Positions 1 through 6,741 of a stretch of 22,069 bases of DNA are shown one piece after another. The translations under genes and the position numbers were made by a program. Source of the stretch: Candidatus Bathyarchaeota archaeon (GTDB lineage Archaea > Thermoproteota > Bathyarchaeia > 40CM-2-53-6); assembly GCA_005888695.1 (NCBI GenBank), contig VBBH01000107.1:1-22069 (forward strand). The letters are read 5' to 3'. The notes beneath the pieces were generated by a model. It saw only the letters and a program-made list of their open reading frames with translations, searched no databases and was not told the DNA's origin. Within the stretch, counting starts at the first letter, position 1. The number at the start of each line of letters is the position of its first letter.

Positions 1-1145
1 CTGACATGTTTGAATTTGGTCTCCATTCCCTCCATGGAAGCCAGGCCGATCAGATGACCACCACCGATCACAGTATACCCGTTGTTCTTTGCGATCGATT
101 CTAGAACTGTCCTCGTGCCAAGGTCGAATCCGTCTCTCTCGAAGACTCCCAATGGTCCGTTAGCCACTACGGTCGCGGCTCCTTCAATGAGCTTAGCGTA
201 TTTTTCCACTGTTCTTATCCCAACGTCGAGAGCGGCTCCATCGTTTGGAAGGGAGTTCAAGGAAAAGTCGATTCTTTTGCCTTTCATTGCGTAGGCCAAA
301 TCAATTGGGGCTTGAATCTGGTCTCCGTAGTTCTTCAGAATGCTGCGTGCTCGGTCCATCTCTTTCTCTATGTCAGGGGGCAACGAATCGCCTAACGGAA
401 TGTCGGGATTCATCGCACGGAGAAACACTTTCCCAGGGACCCCACCTAACAATACTTTGTCCGCCTTTCCACTAGCTAGGATATGTTCCATTACAGGAAT
501 CTTGTCCTCGAACTTCGATCCTCCCAAAACATACACGCAGGGTCTTGCTGGATTGACTAGAAGCATTGAAACCGCTTTCAATTCTCGCTCCGTTAATCGT
601 CCCGCGACACTTGGCAAGACCTCAGGCAAGCCAACCAGTGAGGGCTGCGACCTATGAGCAGTCGCGAAAGCATCATTGACATTTAGGTCGAAGAGTTTGG
701 CGAACCTTTTCACGAGATGCGTTTTGACAAGTTTCTCTGGCTTGTCATCCAAGTTTTCTTCTGAACAAAAACGTAGATTGTCAAGGACCAAGATTTCACC
801 CGGCTCGACGCGGAGTATCTTCTGTCTGGCAAGCGGTCCCATCACATCATCGACAAAACTTACATCCTGACTGCAGTATCTGGCGATTCGCTGAGCGTGT
901 GGCTCTAGAGAGGTGAAATCATCTTTTCCTGGACGGCTCTGATGCGATCCGAGAATGACACGTGCATCTTCAAGCTCTTTCAGTGTGTCCGAAATTGCCC
1001 TGATCCTGGTATCATCAAGAATCTCATCAGTCGACGGGTCTATTGGGACGTTGATATCGACTCGGAGGAAGATCCGTTTTCCAGAGGTCTCGACATCATC
1101 TAGCGTAAGAAAGTCGTAGTTCTTGCTACTACTCTCTTTGCTCAT
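1..1145 (-). CDS. pgk: Phosphoglycerate kinase, C-terminus cut by window edge
   Basis: The enzyme interconverts 1,3-bisphosphoglycerate + ADP and 3-phosphoglycerate + ATP in cytosolic glycolysis/gluconeogenesis. The reverse-strand frame opens with ATG at 1145 (MSKESSSKNYDFLTLDDV) and has no stop to base 1, giving 381 codons; archaeal PGKs are about 405-415 residues, so roughly 30 are missing. Recognisable landmarks in order: RVDINVP (residues 28-34, substrate-binding Asp and Asn), GSHQSRPG, LDNLRFCSEE, NDAFATAHRSQPS, GGSKFEDK, and near the truncated end VVANGPLGVFE and GGGHL of the nucleotide-binding domain. It is transcribed divergently from the tRNA gene at 1258. An A-rich stretch on the minus strand around 1182-1200 may hold its promoter, but this is uncertain. 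The assignment is secure from the motif order. Confidence 0.96.
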   Translation of the reverse strand, partial: MSKESSSKNYDFLTLDDVETSGKRIFLRVDINVPIDPSTDEILDDTRIRAISDTLKELEDARVILGSHQSRPGKDDFTSLEPHAQRIARYCSQDVSFVDDVMGPLARQKILRVEPGEILVLDNLRFCSEENLDDKPEKLVKTHLVKRFAKLFDLNVNDAFATAHRSQPSLVGLPEVLPSVAGRLTERELKAVSMLLVNPARPCVYVLGGSKFEDKIPVMEHILASGKADKVLLGGVPGKVFLRAMNPDIPLGDSLPPDIEKEMDRARSILKNYGDQIQAPIDLAYAMKGKRIDFSLNSLPNDGAALDVGIRTVEKYAKLIEGAATVVANGPLGVFERDGFDLGTRTVLESIAKNNGYTVIGGGHLIGLASMEGMETKFKHV

Positions 1146-1281
1146 GGGCCGAGAGACCGCTACCAATTCAGTCTAGACGGGCGGCTGTTTATTGTTTCTT
1201 GTTTAGAGTCGGATGCACCAAAGAGTTTTAGCCCCGCCATCCAGAACCCGCGGTTTTGCCGGGGTGGCTCAGCCTGGCTAG

Positions 1282-1304
1282 ACCCCTCGCGTGAGGGGAG
1301 CTCA
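1282..1304 (+). other. tRNA-Met intron 1 (D-stem, between positions 22 and 23)
   Basis: A 23-nt non-canonical intron splits the 3' strand of the D stem. A good bulge-helix-bulge can be drawn. The central helix is 1276-1279 (GGCT) with 1299-1302 (AGCT), including one G-U pair. The bulges are AGA (1280-1282) and CAA (1303-1305). Cutting after the second base of each bulge gives exactly this intron. An internal hairpin CCCCTC/GAGGGG (1283-1288 with 1293-1298) closes it. The outer exon helix is weak. Confidence 0.85.
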
Positions 1305-1319
1305 AGCGCCGGACTCATA

Positions 1320-1335
1320 ATCCCCTAGAAGGGAT
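1320..1335 (+). other. tRNA-Met intron 2 (anticodon loop, canonical 37/38)
   Basis: A 16-nt intron at the canonical archaeal site, one base 3' of the anticodon. Its ends pair as ATCCC/GGGAT around a 6-nt loop. Registers up to 1323-1338 give the same spliced RNA; 37/38 is chosen by convention. A four-base-pair central BHB helix cannot be completed: three pairs form, including one G-U, so the splice motif is relaxed. Confidence 0.85.
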
Positions 1336-1354
1336 ATCCGGAGGTCGCGGGCTC

Positions 1355-1391
1355 GAAATTGCCACCCGTCAAGAGACGGTGGCTCAGGGAA
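1355..1391 (+). other. tRNA-Met intron 3 (T-loop), 34 nt within this interval
   Basis: A 34-nt insertion interrupts the T loop. Because GAA occurs on both sides, four registers (1355-1388 to 1358-1391) give the same mature tRNA, corresponding to positions 56/57 through 59/60. Its core is a strong hairpin, 1361-1370 with 1375-1383, closing on AAGA with one bulged C. No register gives a perfect four-pair central helix, so it would need a tolerant heteromeric splicing endonuclease. Confidence 0.82.
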
Positions 1392-1456
1392 TCCCGCCCC
1401 CGGCACTCTCCTCCGCGATACTCCCAAATCCAAGCTACGTAAGTGATGCTCTACTC

Positions 1457-3478
1457 ATGTCCGCGAATGAACCGAAGGTCCGGCGTCGAATAATCTCGCT
1501 TCTGATTCTTCTCTTGTCCCTGTCGGGGTTGATTGGCTTCGCTCTCTTGACCGAGTCTGATCTCCATCTCTCCGCCATGGCTAATCCTCCTGGCTTATTG
1601 CGGGTTCAGGTAGCGTCCGGCTCTAGTCCCGTCAACATTCCAATCGTGGACGAGAATACTCATGATCGGCAACAAGCTGAGCCCACGATCGCGATCGATC
1701 CTCGCAACCAGGACATCATTGTCGCGGGTGCCCAGGACTATCGTTTGAGGGATTCTAACCAGCATCGATGGCATGGTTACTATCGATCCACCGATGGCGG
1801 GCAATCTTGGACTTCCAAGCTCTTGCCAGGGTTTCCGGGAGATAACTCCCCTGATGGAATGGTTTCTCCGTTACATCGATCGAACACGCTCTCCGATCCA
1901 GTCTTAGCATTCGACCGAATGGGTAATGTCTACTACACTGGGATTGCGTTCAACATAACGAACGACGTAGCCCAGCCTGGCCTGGTGGCCTTTGTGGCCA
2001 AATACATCAATGATGGCGCCGACTATTTTGGTGCGACAATGATCCGCGGCCCATTGAACGATGACAAACCATGGATTGCAGTGGATACTTCTAGTAGTCC
2101 ATATGATGGGACTGTCTACTTGGCTTTCGACGCGAACCTCACGAGCACTTCCCACTTTGCGACTGTTCTAACCCACTCTAGTGATGGGGGAAGAACCTTC
2201 TCCGAACCGCTCTACACTCCCGGAGATGAGACGGGCGAGCTTCCGGGATTAACGGTTGACCCCTTAGGCGATGTATACGTTTCGAGCGACGCTTTCGATC
2301 CAGTAACCGGCGCATCGCTGAATTATGTTCAGGTATCGAAAGTGACGAACGGCGGAACCGTCTTGGCCCAAAATGTCAAGGTCGTCACGAATGCCTGTTT
2401 TCTTGGTTTGTCTTCCACCTTACCGGGAGGGAGCTTCCGCGACTTCACGATTCCCCAGATAGCATCCGATTCAAAGGCGGTGTACCTGGTTCGAGACGAC
2501 TGTGGACGAGGAAATTCCAACGTATTATTTACAAAGTCGATGGATGGAGGGTCCACTTGGACTGCTAGCATTATGGTCAACGATTTTGTGACTGATACAA
2601 GGACTTGTTGCGTGTCGACCCAGCACTTCTTCCCAAGCATTGCGGTCTCTGGAGGCATTATCAATATCGCCTGGTATGACAGCAGACAAAACAACGCCAC
2701 CTCATTGAATGCTCTGGACATATTCTATGCTTATTCGTTAAACGGGGGCTTGAGCTTCTCGCCGAACATCCGGATAACAACAGTATCCTTCGACCCCAAC
2801 TCTGTCAAGAGGTCAGATGCTCCTAACAACAACGAGCCGTTTATTGGCGACTATATCCAGATAACTGCCACTCCGATCAGGGTTCATGTTATCTGGACAG
2901 ACAATCGGTTTGCCTGCGATACAGTTATTCTTGGCTACGGCTGCCAAGACCAAGATGTGATCACGGCTGGGATCGATCTTCCAGACTTCAGTCTTACCAC
3001 TAGTCCGCCCTCGATGACCCTAATTCAGGGCCAGACCGCCGCCACGAATGTTACGCTTACCAGCTTGTCCGGATTCGCTGGAAACGTTACAATTGCCCTG
3101 TCCACGTCCCCAGAAGGACTCCCCACTACAACTCTGGCCCCGAGAAGGCTCAACCTCTCACCGAATACCAAGATGTCCTTTCTACTGTCCTTCTCTCCAA
3201 CCTTCAGCACTCCAGCTCGAACTTACAAGATGAATATCACTGGAAGCTCGGGACCTAGAGTCCACACAAGGGAATTCTCTGTTACCGTCCAACCGTTTGA
3301 AAGCTTTCCTTCCCCAGGATCCATTCGCTTCCCATCTTTCGGCAGACCACTTGCGGCCTACGCATATGTTGGCGCCGCTTTCGTCACCCTTGGTGTCGCA
3401 GTAGTCGCGGGGTTGCTGATTTTCGACAGGTTGAAGAGAAGGCGAGCCTCTCCTCGCATAATATCTTCCCCCGGCTAA
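1457..3478 (+). CDS. Surface-anchored BNR/Asp-box (sialidase-fold) repeat protein
   Basis: A 673-residue protein predicted to sit outside the cell. After KVRRR, residues 12-31 form a hydrophobic signal/anchor segment. Residues 635-656 form a C-terminal membrane helix followed by the basic stop-transfer stretch RLKRRR. Between them are four Asp-box-like turns: STDGGQSWTS (111), SSDGGRTFS (about 241), SMDGGSTWTA (361) and SLNGGLSFS (427), the hallmark of beta-propellers of the sialidase/BNR type. Motifs AWYDSR and VIWTDNR are also typical of these repeats. Residues about 504-610 are Thr/Ser-rich with N-x-T/S sites and look like an Ig-like beta domain. No sialidase catalytic set was recognised, so binding or glycan hydrolysis cannot be told apart. 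The ATG at 1457 is preferred because an in-frame GTG at 1379 lies inside the tRNA gene. Confidence 0.8.
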   Translation: MSANEPKVRRRIISLLILLLSLSGLIGFALLTESDLHLSAMANPPGLLRVQVASGSSPVNIPIVDENTHDRQQAEPTIAIDPRNQDIIVAGAQDYRLRDSNQHRWHGYYRSTDGGQSWTSKLLPGFPGDNSPDGMVSPLHRSNTLSDPVLAFDRMGNVYYTGIAFNITNDVAQPGLVAFVAKYINDGADYFGATMIRGPLNDDKPWIAVDTSSSPYDGTVYLAFDANLTSTSHFATVLTHSSDGGRTFSEPLYTPGDETGELPGLTVDPLGDVYVSSDAFDPVTGASLNYVQVSKVTNGGTVLAQNVKVVTNACFLGLSSTLPGGSFRDFTIPQIASDSKAVYLVRDDCGRGNSNVLFTKSMDGGSTWTASIMVNDFVTDTRTCCVSTQHFFPSIAVSGGIINIAWYDSRQNNATSLNALDIFYAYSLNGGLSFSPNIRITTVSFDPNSVKRSDAPNNNEPFIGDYIQITATPIRVHVIWTDNRFACDTVILGYGCQDQDVITAGIDLPDFSLTTSPPSMTLIQGQTAATNVTLTSLSGFAGNVTIALSTSPEGLPTTTLAPRRLNLSPNTKMSFLLSFSPTFSTPARTYKMNITGSSGPRVHTREFSVTVQPFESFPSPGSIRFPSFGRPLAAYAYVGAAFVTLGVAVVAGLLIFDRLKRRRASPRIISSPG

Positions 3479-3498
3479 TCAATTCATTTGAACAGTAT

Positions 3499-4197
3499 CT
3501 AGCTTCTTCTCAATATGTCGACATGCCCGTCCTTTCTACCGACATAAGCAACGTCTGCCATTCCAAGGAACAATCCTGTCTCGATAACACCTGGCACATT
3601 CTTCAGTTTCTCATGAATGATTTCTGGTCTACGAAGATTTCTGAAGTATGCGTCCACTATCAGGTTCCCATTATCGGTGACCACTGGTCCCACCTTGCCG
3701 GTTCCCTCTCGCAATATCGCCTTCTCAGACAAGCGCTTTACCTTCGCCAATGTCGCTTGATAACAGAACGGGACGATCTCCACTGGAATAGGTTGCTCTC
3801 CGCCCAGGGTCTTGGCTAACTTTCGCTCATCGACTATTATGATCAATCTCTTGGTTGACGAGTCCACAATCTTCTCGCGTAACAGTGCTGCCCCACCCCC
3901 CTTTACCATATCAAGACTCCGCCACTGTATCTGATCCGCACCATCAATCGCTAGATCCAGATCCTTCTCATCCGGCAGGACCGTCGTCTTAAGCCCCAAT
4001 CTACGCGCCGCCATCTCCATCTGGTAACTGGTCGGGACAAAACTCAGCCGGAGATGTTCCTTCTTGACAGTTTCAGCAGCCAACTCCAAAGCCCGAAGAA
4101 CTGTGTTCCCACTTCCAAGCCCGATGGTTATCCCATCTCGCAATTCCCGAACAGCTTGGGCGGCAGCACTCAATCGTGCCTTCTCGACCCAGGACAT
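3499..4197 (-). CDS. rpiA: Ribose-5-phosphate isomerase A
   Basis: Interconverts ribose 5-phosphate and ribulose 5-phosphate in the cytosol, supplying ribose for PRPP and nucleotides; the PRPP synthetase gene is at 11637 in this window. The 232-residue product has the usual length. Motifs in order: IGLGSGNT (25-32, phosphate loop), AIDGADQI (83-90) with Asp85 and Asp88, and KGGGAALLREKI (99-110). By alignment with E. coli RpiA, Lys99 and Glu108 correspond to the active-site lysine and the general base. It starts with ATG 19 nt after the stop of the coiled-coil gene, with a purine-rich GGAGACGAGAGAG leader, so the two are probably co-transcribed. Its 3' end converges with the BNR protein gene across about 20 bp. 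Confidence 0.95.
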   Translation of the reverse strand: MSWVEKARLSAAAQAVRELRDGITIGLGSGNTVLRALELAAETVKKEHLRLSFVPTSYQMEMAARRLGLKTTVLPDEKDLDLAIDGADQIQWRSLDMVKGGGAALLREKIVDSSTKRLIIIVDERKLAKTLGGEQPIPVEIVPFCYQATLAKVKRLSEKAILREGTGKVGPVVTDNGNLIVDAYFRNLRRPEIIHEKLKNVPGVIETGLFLGMADVAYVGRKDGHVDILRRS

Positions 4198-4216
4198 ATC
4201 TCTCTCGTCTCCAGCC

Positions 4217-4936
4217 CTAGCCCTCGGTCTCTATCTGCTCCAATCGCTCCATCGCCTTCAAGACCTCCTCTCGAACTGCGTCCAATCTCTCCTCCGCTTT
4301 GGTCTTCGGCCTCTCCCGCGTCTGGCTCTTCTCTTTCTCAGCAGCCGGTTCCGGAGTTGTAGTAGGGGCTGGTTGCTCCTGCTTGTTCGTGGAACTAGTT
4401 GTTGATGGTTTGACTTGTCTGGGCTCTAGGCCCAGTCCCAGGGAATCTAGCCCTGGTTTCAGTTGTCCAATCCGAACATCAATTTCCATCAATTTCTCGT
4501 AGAAACTCTTCAACAGGTCCTCTTTCGCCGACTCTAATTCATGGAGATCCACAATCCGCTTATGAACATCAATCTCTCCATCCACGCGCTTAAGATCCAC
4601 TTTGTATTTCTGGAGTAATTGGTTCTTCTCGGTCTCGTTGATCTGGGCACGGGCCTCGGCGTCGTAGATTTTAGTCAAAGCATCTCCGATAATGTCCCGT
4701 TCCAGACTCGCGATGCGGAGCCTGTCGCGGGCTCGTCCCATATCCGCTTCGGTCACGGACTTTCTCAAGCTATCCGGAACTGGAAAACTCGATTTTTCGA
4801 ACGATGGACTGGCCAGCGTCTCCTGCTGGGCGGATTCCTGTTGCTTCCGGCGCCCGAATATTAGTATCACGAGGAGGATCAGAATGTTAGTGATTGGGAA
4901 AGGGAAATTCTTACCCTTGCCCTGCAAGAAATGCAT
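4217..4936 (-). CDS. Membrane-anchored coiled-coil protein, function unknown
   Basis: A 239-residue protein of unrecognised family. Residues about 14-28 (ITNILILLVILIFG) form one membrane helix near the N-terminus, followed by the positive cluster RRK. Residues about 55-160 are highly charged and heptad-like, consistent with a long coiled coil. Then comes a Thr/Pro/Gln-rich linker around 175-200 and a charged helical tail (KAEERLDAVREEVLKAMERL). The likely picture is a helical rod tethered by its N-terminus. It is first in a probable two-gene unit with rpiA, which may be convenience rather than a shared job. A TTAATAAG element on this strand (4980-4973) is well placed as its TATA box, giving a very short leader. 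CdvA and chemoreceptors were considered, but no diagnostic domain was seen. Confidence 0.72.
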   Translation of the reverse strand: MHFLQGKGKNFPFPITNILILLVILIFGRRKQQESAQQETLASPSFEKSSFPVPDSLRKSVTEADMGRARDRLRIASLERDIIGDALTKIYDAEARAQINETEKNQLLQKYKVDLKRVDGEIDVHKRIVDLHELESAKEDLLKSFYEKLMEIDVRIGQLKPGLDSLGLGLEPRQVKPSTTSSTNKQEQPAPTTTPEPAAEKEKSQTRERPKTKAEERLDAVREEVLKAMERLEQIETEG

Positions 4937-4972
4937 TCCTCGCCGTAGCTTTTGACATAGGCTTGGCGGGCG

Positions 4973-4980
4973 CTTATTAA
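4973..4980. promoter_or_regulatory. TATA-like element in divergent promoter region
   Basis: The sequence CTTATTAA can be read in both directions. On the minus strand it lies about 40 nt upstream of the coiled-coil ATG at 4936. On the plus strand it would place a transcription start near 5003, downstream of the ATG at 4993, which argues against that ATG as the start of the zinc-ribbon gene. Confidence 0.4.
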
Positions 4981-5100
4981 CGGTTTAGACCAATGCCCCC
5001 AACTCCAACTGTAACTGCAGCATGGGATGTACGGGTCAAACTACGGTTAATACCCGATATCCGCATCTTTACTCCTGAGGTTGGGAGGTCAGGCGTAGGA

Positions 5101-5418
5101 TTGTCTTTGGCGAGTAGATGCGAGAGTTGTGGGATGCCAATGCCCACTAACGAGGATCATGGGGCCCACAATCCAGACAATCCCTACTGTATTCACTGTA
5201 CTGACTTGGATGGCAAACTATTGCCGTTCGAGAAAAAATTCGACGAGCTGGTTGCGTCTACAATGGAAACACGTTGGATGAGTCGCGAAGAGGCTGAGCG
5301 ATCGGTTAGAGAACAGCTCCTACAAATGCCTGCGTGGAGATCGAAAGTGGAAAAGTTGATGGCAAAGACGCCAGCTGCAACACAAACCCCGACACAAACT
5401 CCATCAGCACAGTCATAG
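5101..5418 (+). CDS. Small zinc-ribbon protein (putative zinc ribbon domain family)
   Basis: The N-terminus carries CESCGMPM followed about 20 residues later by PYCIHC, a four-cysteine zinc ribbon resembling the small bacterial and archaeal 'putative zinc ribbon' proteins (CxxCGMPM start). A helical part follows (FEKKFDELVASTMETRWMSREEAE...), then a low-complexity Thr/Pro/Gln tail. Likely a cytosolic protein with no known activity. The start is uncertain. An ATG at 4993 adds 36 residues with no family character, whereas TTG at 5101 follows GGGAGGT (5083-5089) by 11 nt and the reading starts almost at the ribbon. TTG at 5107 is also possible. The gene is divergent from the coiled-coil/rpiA pair. 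Confidence 0.75.
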   Translation: MSLASRCESCGMPMPTNEDHGAHNPDNPYCIHCTDLDGKLLPFEKKFDELVASTMETRWMSREEAERSVREQLLQMPAWRSKVEKLMAKTPAATQTPTQTPSAQS

Positions 5419-5759
5419 CAGTATTCGACAAGAAGATCAAAAGCATCCGTTTTCTTCTGTCCGAGAAAGATTGGAGGACTCGCATTAAGCCTCCGATCTG
5501 TCGGATTGCTAGATTATTACTTCTCTTTTGTGCGGAGGGCTATTAAGCAAGGTATGATCATAGCGGCCCTCCCGGTGAAACCGGAGTGGCTAAGAAGAAG
5601 GCCAAGAAAAAGTCCAAGATGTAAAAGTGGACTTGTCGGCCCAGACGAGATTCTAGGATCAAGGGCCGAAACAGTTCTAACAGAACTCTTCTGAAAATAA
5701 TCCCTTTTTATCCCCCCAAACTTCTATTTCAACAATCCAAAACAAGAGAGAAAGCCCCA
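5419..5759 (+). other. Hairpin-rich spacer, possible structured RNA or leader
   Basis: No convincing gene lies here, but several perfect inverted repeats follow one another: GGAGG/CCTCC (5473-5477 with 5490-5494), CCGGT-gaa-ACCGG (5572-5584), AAGTCC/GGACTT spanning the AAGTCCAAG to TGGACTT stretch (about 5610-5634), TCGGCCC/GGGCCGA (5636-5642 with 5663-5669) and AGTTCT-aac-AGAACT (5673-5687). A TATA-like CTATTAAG (5539-5546) precedes them. A 12-codon frame at 5586-5624 would encode the Lys-rich peptide MAKKKAKKKSKM from GTG. The TTTTTATCC at 5703-5711 may be the promoter of the next gene. No RNase P or SRP RNA core motif was recognised. Confidence 0.35.
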
Positions 5760-6434
5760 ATGACGGATGTACTGACTAGCCTGTACAACTTCCTCTCCAA
5801 CGTCGCCGGCACGAACCAATTGCTCTTCGTCTTCCTCGTGAGCCTCTTCGGTAACATTATCCCAGTCATCCCAATTCCCTACCTGATCATCGTCATCACA
5901 ATAGTCACAACATTTCCCCAGGTTGGAATAGTCCAAGTGGCCGCTGTTTCTGCATTGGGCGCCGCGAGCGGCAAATTTGTCAGCTACGGGCTCGGCTACG
6001 GAGTCCGTGAGGCCATGGCTGGCAGCCGGGCTCGGTTCGATTCGCTCCGCCGACTCTTGGGAGGAAGCGTTTTCCTAGTCGCTTTCATCTTCGCCGCCAC
6101 TCCACTTCCAGATGATGTGGCCTATATCCCGATGGGCATCATGAAGTACAGTCCTATCAAGACCTACATCAGCCTCTACACCGGGAAGTTCGTACTCACG
6201 TTATTCGTCCTATACACCGCTAGAAAGTCGGAAGAGGTGATTAATTCGGCTCTTGGTGGAGGCATCGTGGGATCCGCTCCTTCGATCGCGATAATCATTG
6301 GATTGTCCTATTTGATGATGAGGGTCGATTGGGAACGCGTGTTGGCCCAAACCCAGCAACGTGGTTTCCTGAGGCGACTCCTAAGGAGCGGTTGGAGGCG
6401 ATTAACTGGTAAAGGGGCAAAGGCATCACCCTAG
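5760..6434 (+). CDS. VTT/DedA-like multi-pass membrane protein
   Basis: A 224-residue protein with several hydrophobic segments: about 20-40, 44-80 (with a Pro-rich NIIPVIPIPYL entry), 100-118, 140-155 and 170-190. It ends in a strongly basic tail (RRLLRSGWRRLTGKG), likely on the cytosolic side. The stretch FAATPLPDDVAYIPMG and the Gly-rich GAASGKFVSYGLGYG are characteristic of the VTT (formerly SNARE-associated/DedA) superfamily, whose members act in lipid scrambling and envelope homeostasis. The substrate is unknown here. The ATG is supported by a TTTTTATCC box 50 nt upstream, giving a leader of about 25 nt with only a weak purine tract. Its end converges with the wHTH/DUF72 genes. Confidence 0.82.
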   Translation: MTDVLTSLYNFLSNVAGTNQLLFVFLVSLFGNIIPVIPIPYLIIVITIVTTFPQVGIVQVAAVSALGAASGKFVSYGLGYGVREAMAGSRARFDSLRRLLGGSVFLVAFIFAATPLPDDVAYIPMGIMKYSPIKTYISLYTGKFVLTLFVLYTARKSEEVINSALGGGIVGSAPSIAIIIGLSYLMMRVDWERVLAQTQQRGFLRRLLRSGWRRLTGKGAKASP

Positions 6435-6453
6435 CCGCGGTGTAGGAACGGGT

Positions 6454-6726
6454 CTAAGCGAAGAGCCGTTTCTGTCCGTAGGTCGTAAGCGCCCAGGTAT
6501 ATGATCTCCCTATTTTCTTTGACGATACAATTTTCTGCCCGTCTAGGAGCTTGAGATGATAGTTCACGCACGCCTTTCCGAGGCCCGCTTTCCTGGCAAT
6601 CTCCGACGCCTGCGACTTCCCAGACTCCTCGATAGTGGTAATGATTTTTGTCCTGGAGGCTAGGCCTCGCTGGACGTTTCTCATACCAGTCATGTAGGCG
6701 CGGGGATGGTAGGGATGTGTTCTCAT
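6454..6726 (-). CDS. Small winged-helix (ArsR-like) DNA-binding protein
   Basis: A 90-residue protein made almost entirely of one winged helix-turn-helix. Residues 23-33 form helix 1 (LASRTKIITTIEESGK follows), SQASEIARKAGLGKACVNYHL (39-59) are helices 2 and 3, and the wing is QKIVSSKKIGRSYTWALT. This is the ArsR/MarR-type layout common in archaeal transcription factors. No metal-binding cysteines were seen beyond Cys53, so metal sensing is not implied. Start ATG at 6726; Met12 and Met15 are alternatives that keep the whole domain. It begins 15 nt after the stop of the DUF72 gene on the same strand, so both are probably one transcript. Confidence 0.78.
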   Translation of the reverse strand: MRTHPYHPRAYMTGMRNVQRGLASRTKIITTIEESGKSQASEIARKAGLGKACVNYHLKLLDGQKIVSSKKIGRSYTWALTTYGQKRLFA

Positions 6727-6741
6727 TATTTTGTAAGGGAT

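Larger units (their letters stand above)
1258..1405 (+). tRNA. tRNA-Met (CAT), elongator type, with three introns
   Basis: The acceptor stem GCCGGGG (1258-1264) pairs perfectly with CCCCGGC (1398-1404), with discriminator A at 1405 and no encoded CCA. Taking out three insertions (1282-1304, 1320-1335 and a 34-nt stretch ending at 1388-1391) leaves a 75-nt cloverleaf: D stem GCTC/GAGC, anticodon stem CCGGA/TCCGG with loop CTCATAA, variable loop AGGTC, and T stem GCGGG/CCCGC with loop CTCGAAT. The anticodon CAT with a G1-C72 pair fits elongator Met rather than the archaeal initiator, which has A1-U72. The body also differs from archaeal tRNA-Ile2(CAU), but identity by eye is not absolute. Multi-intron tRNAs are known in several TACK archaea. 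The 3' end lies 51 nt before the next coding start. Confidence 0.93.

Noticed and set aside
4993..5100. N-terminal extension of the zinc-ribbon gene from ATG 4993
   Set aside because: The 36 residues show no family character, and the TATA-like element is too close to the ATG. A GGAGGT site favours TTG 5101.
5506..5694. Plus-strand 62-residue frame in the spacer before the VTT gene
   Set aside because: Its composition is irregular, no family features are seen, and it spans several hairpins that better explain the region.
5419..5759. RNase P RNA or SRP RNA
   Set aside because: Hairpins are present, but the conserved core motifs of neither RNA could be found.
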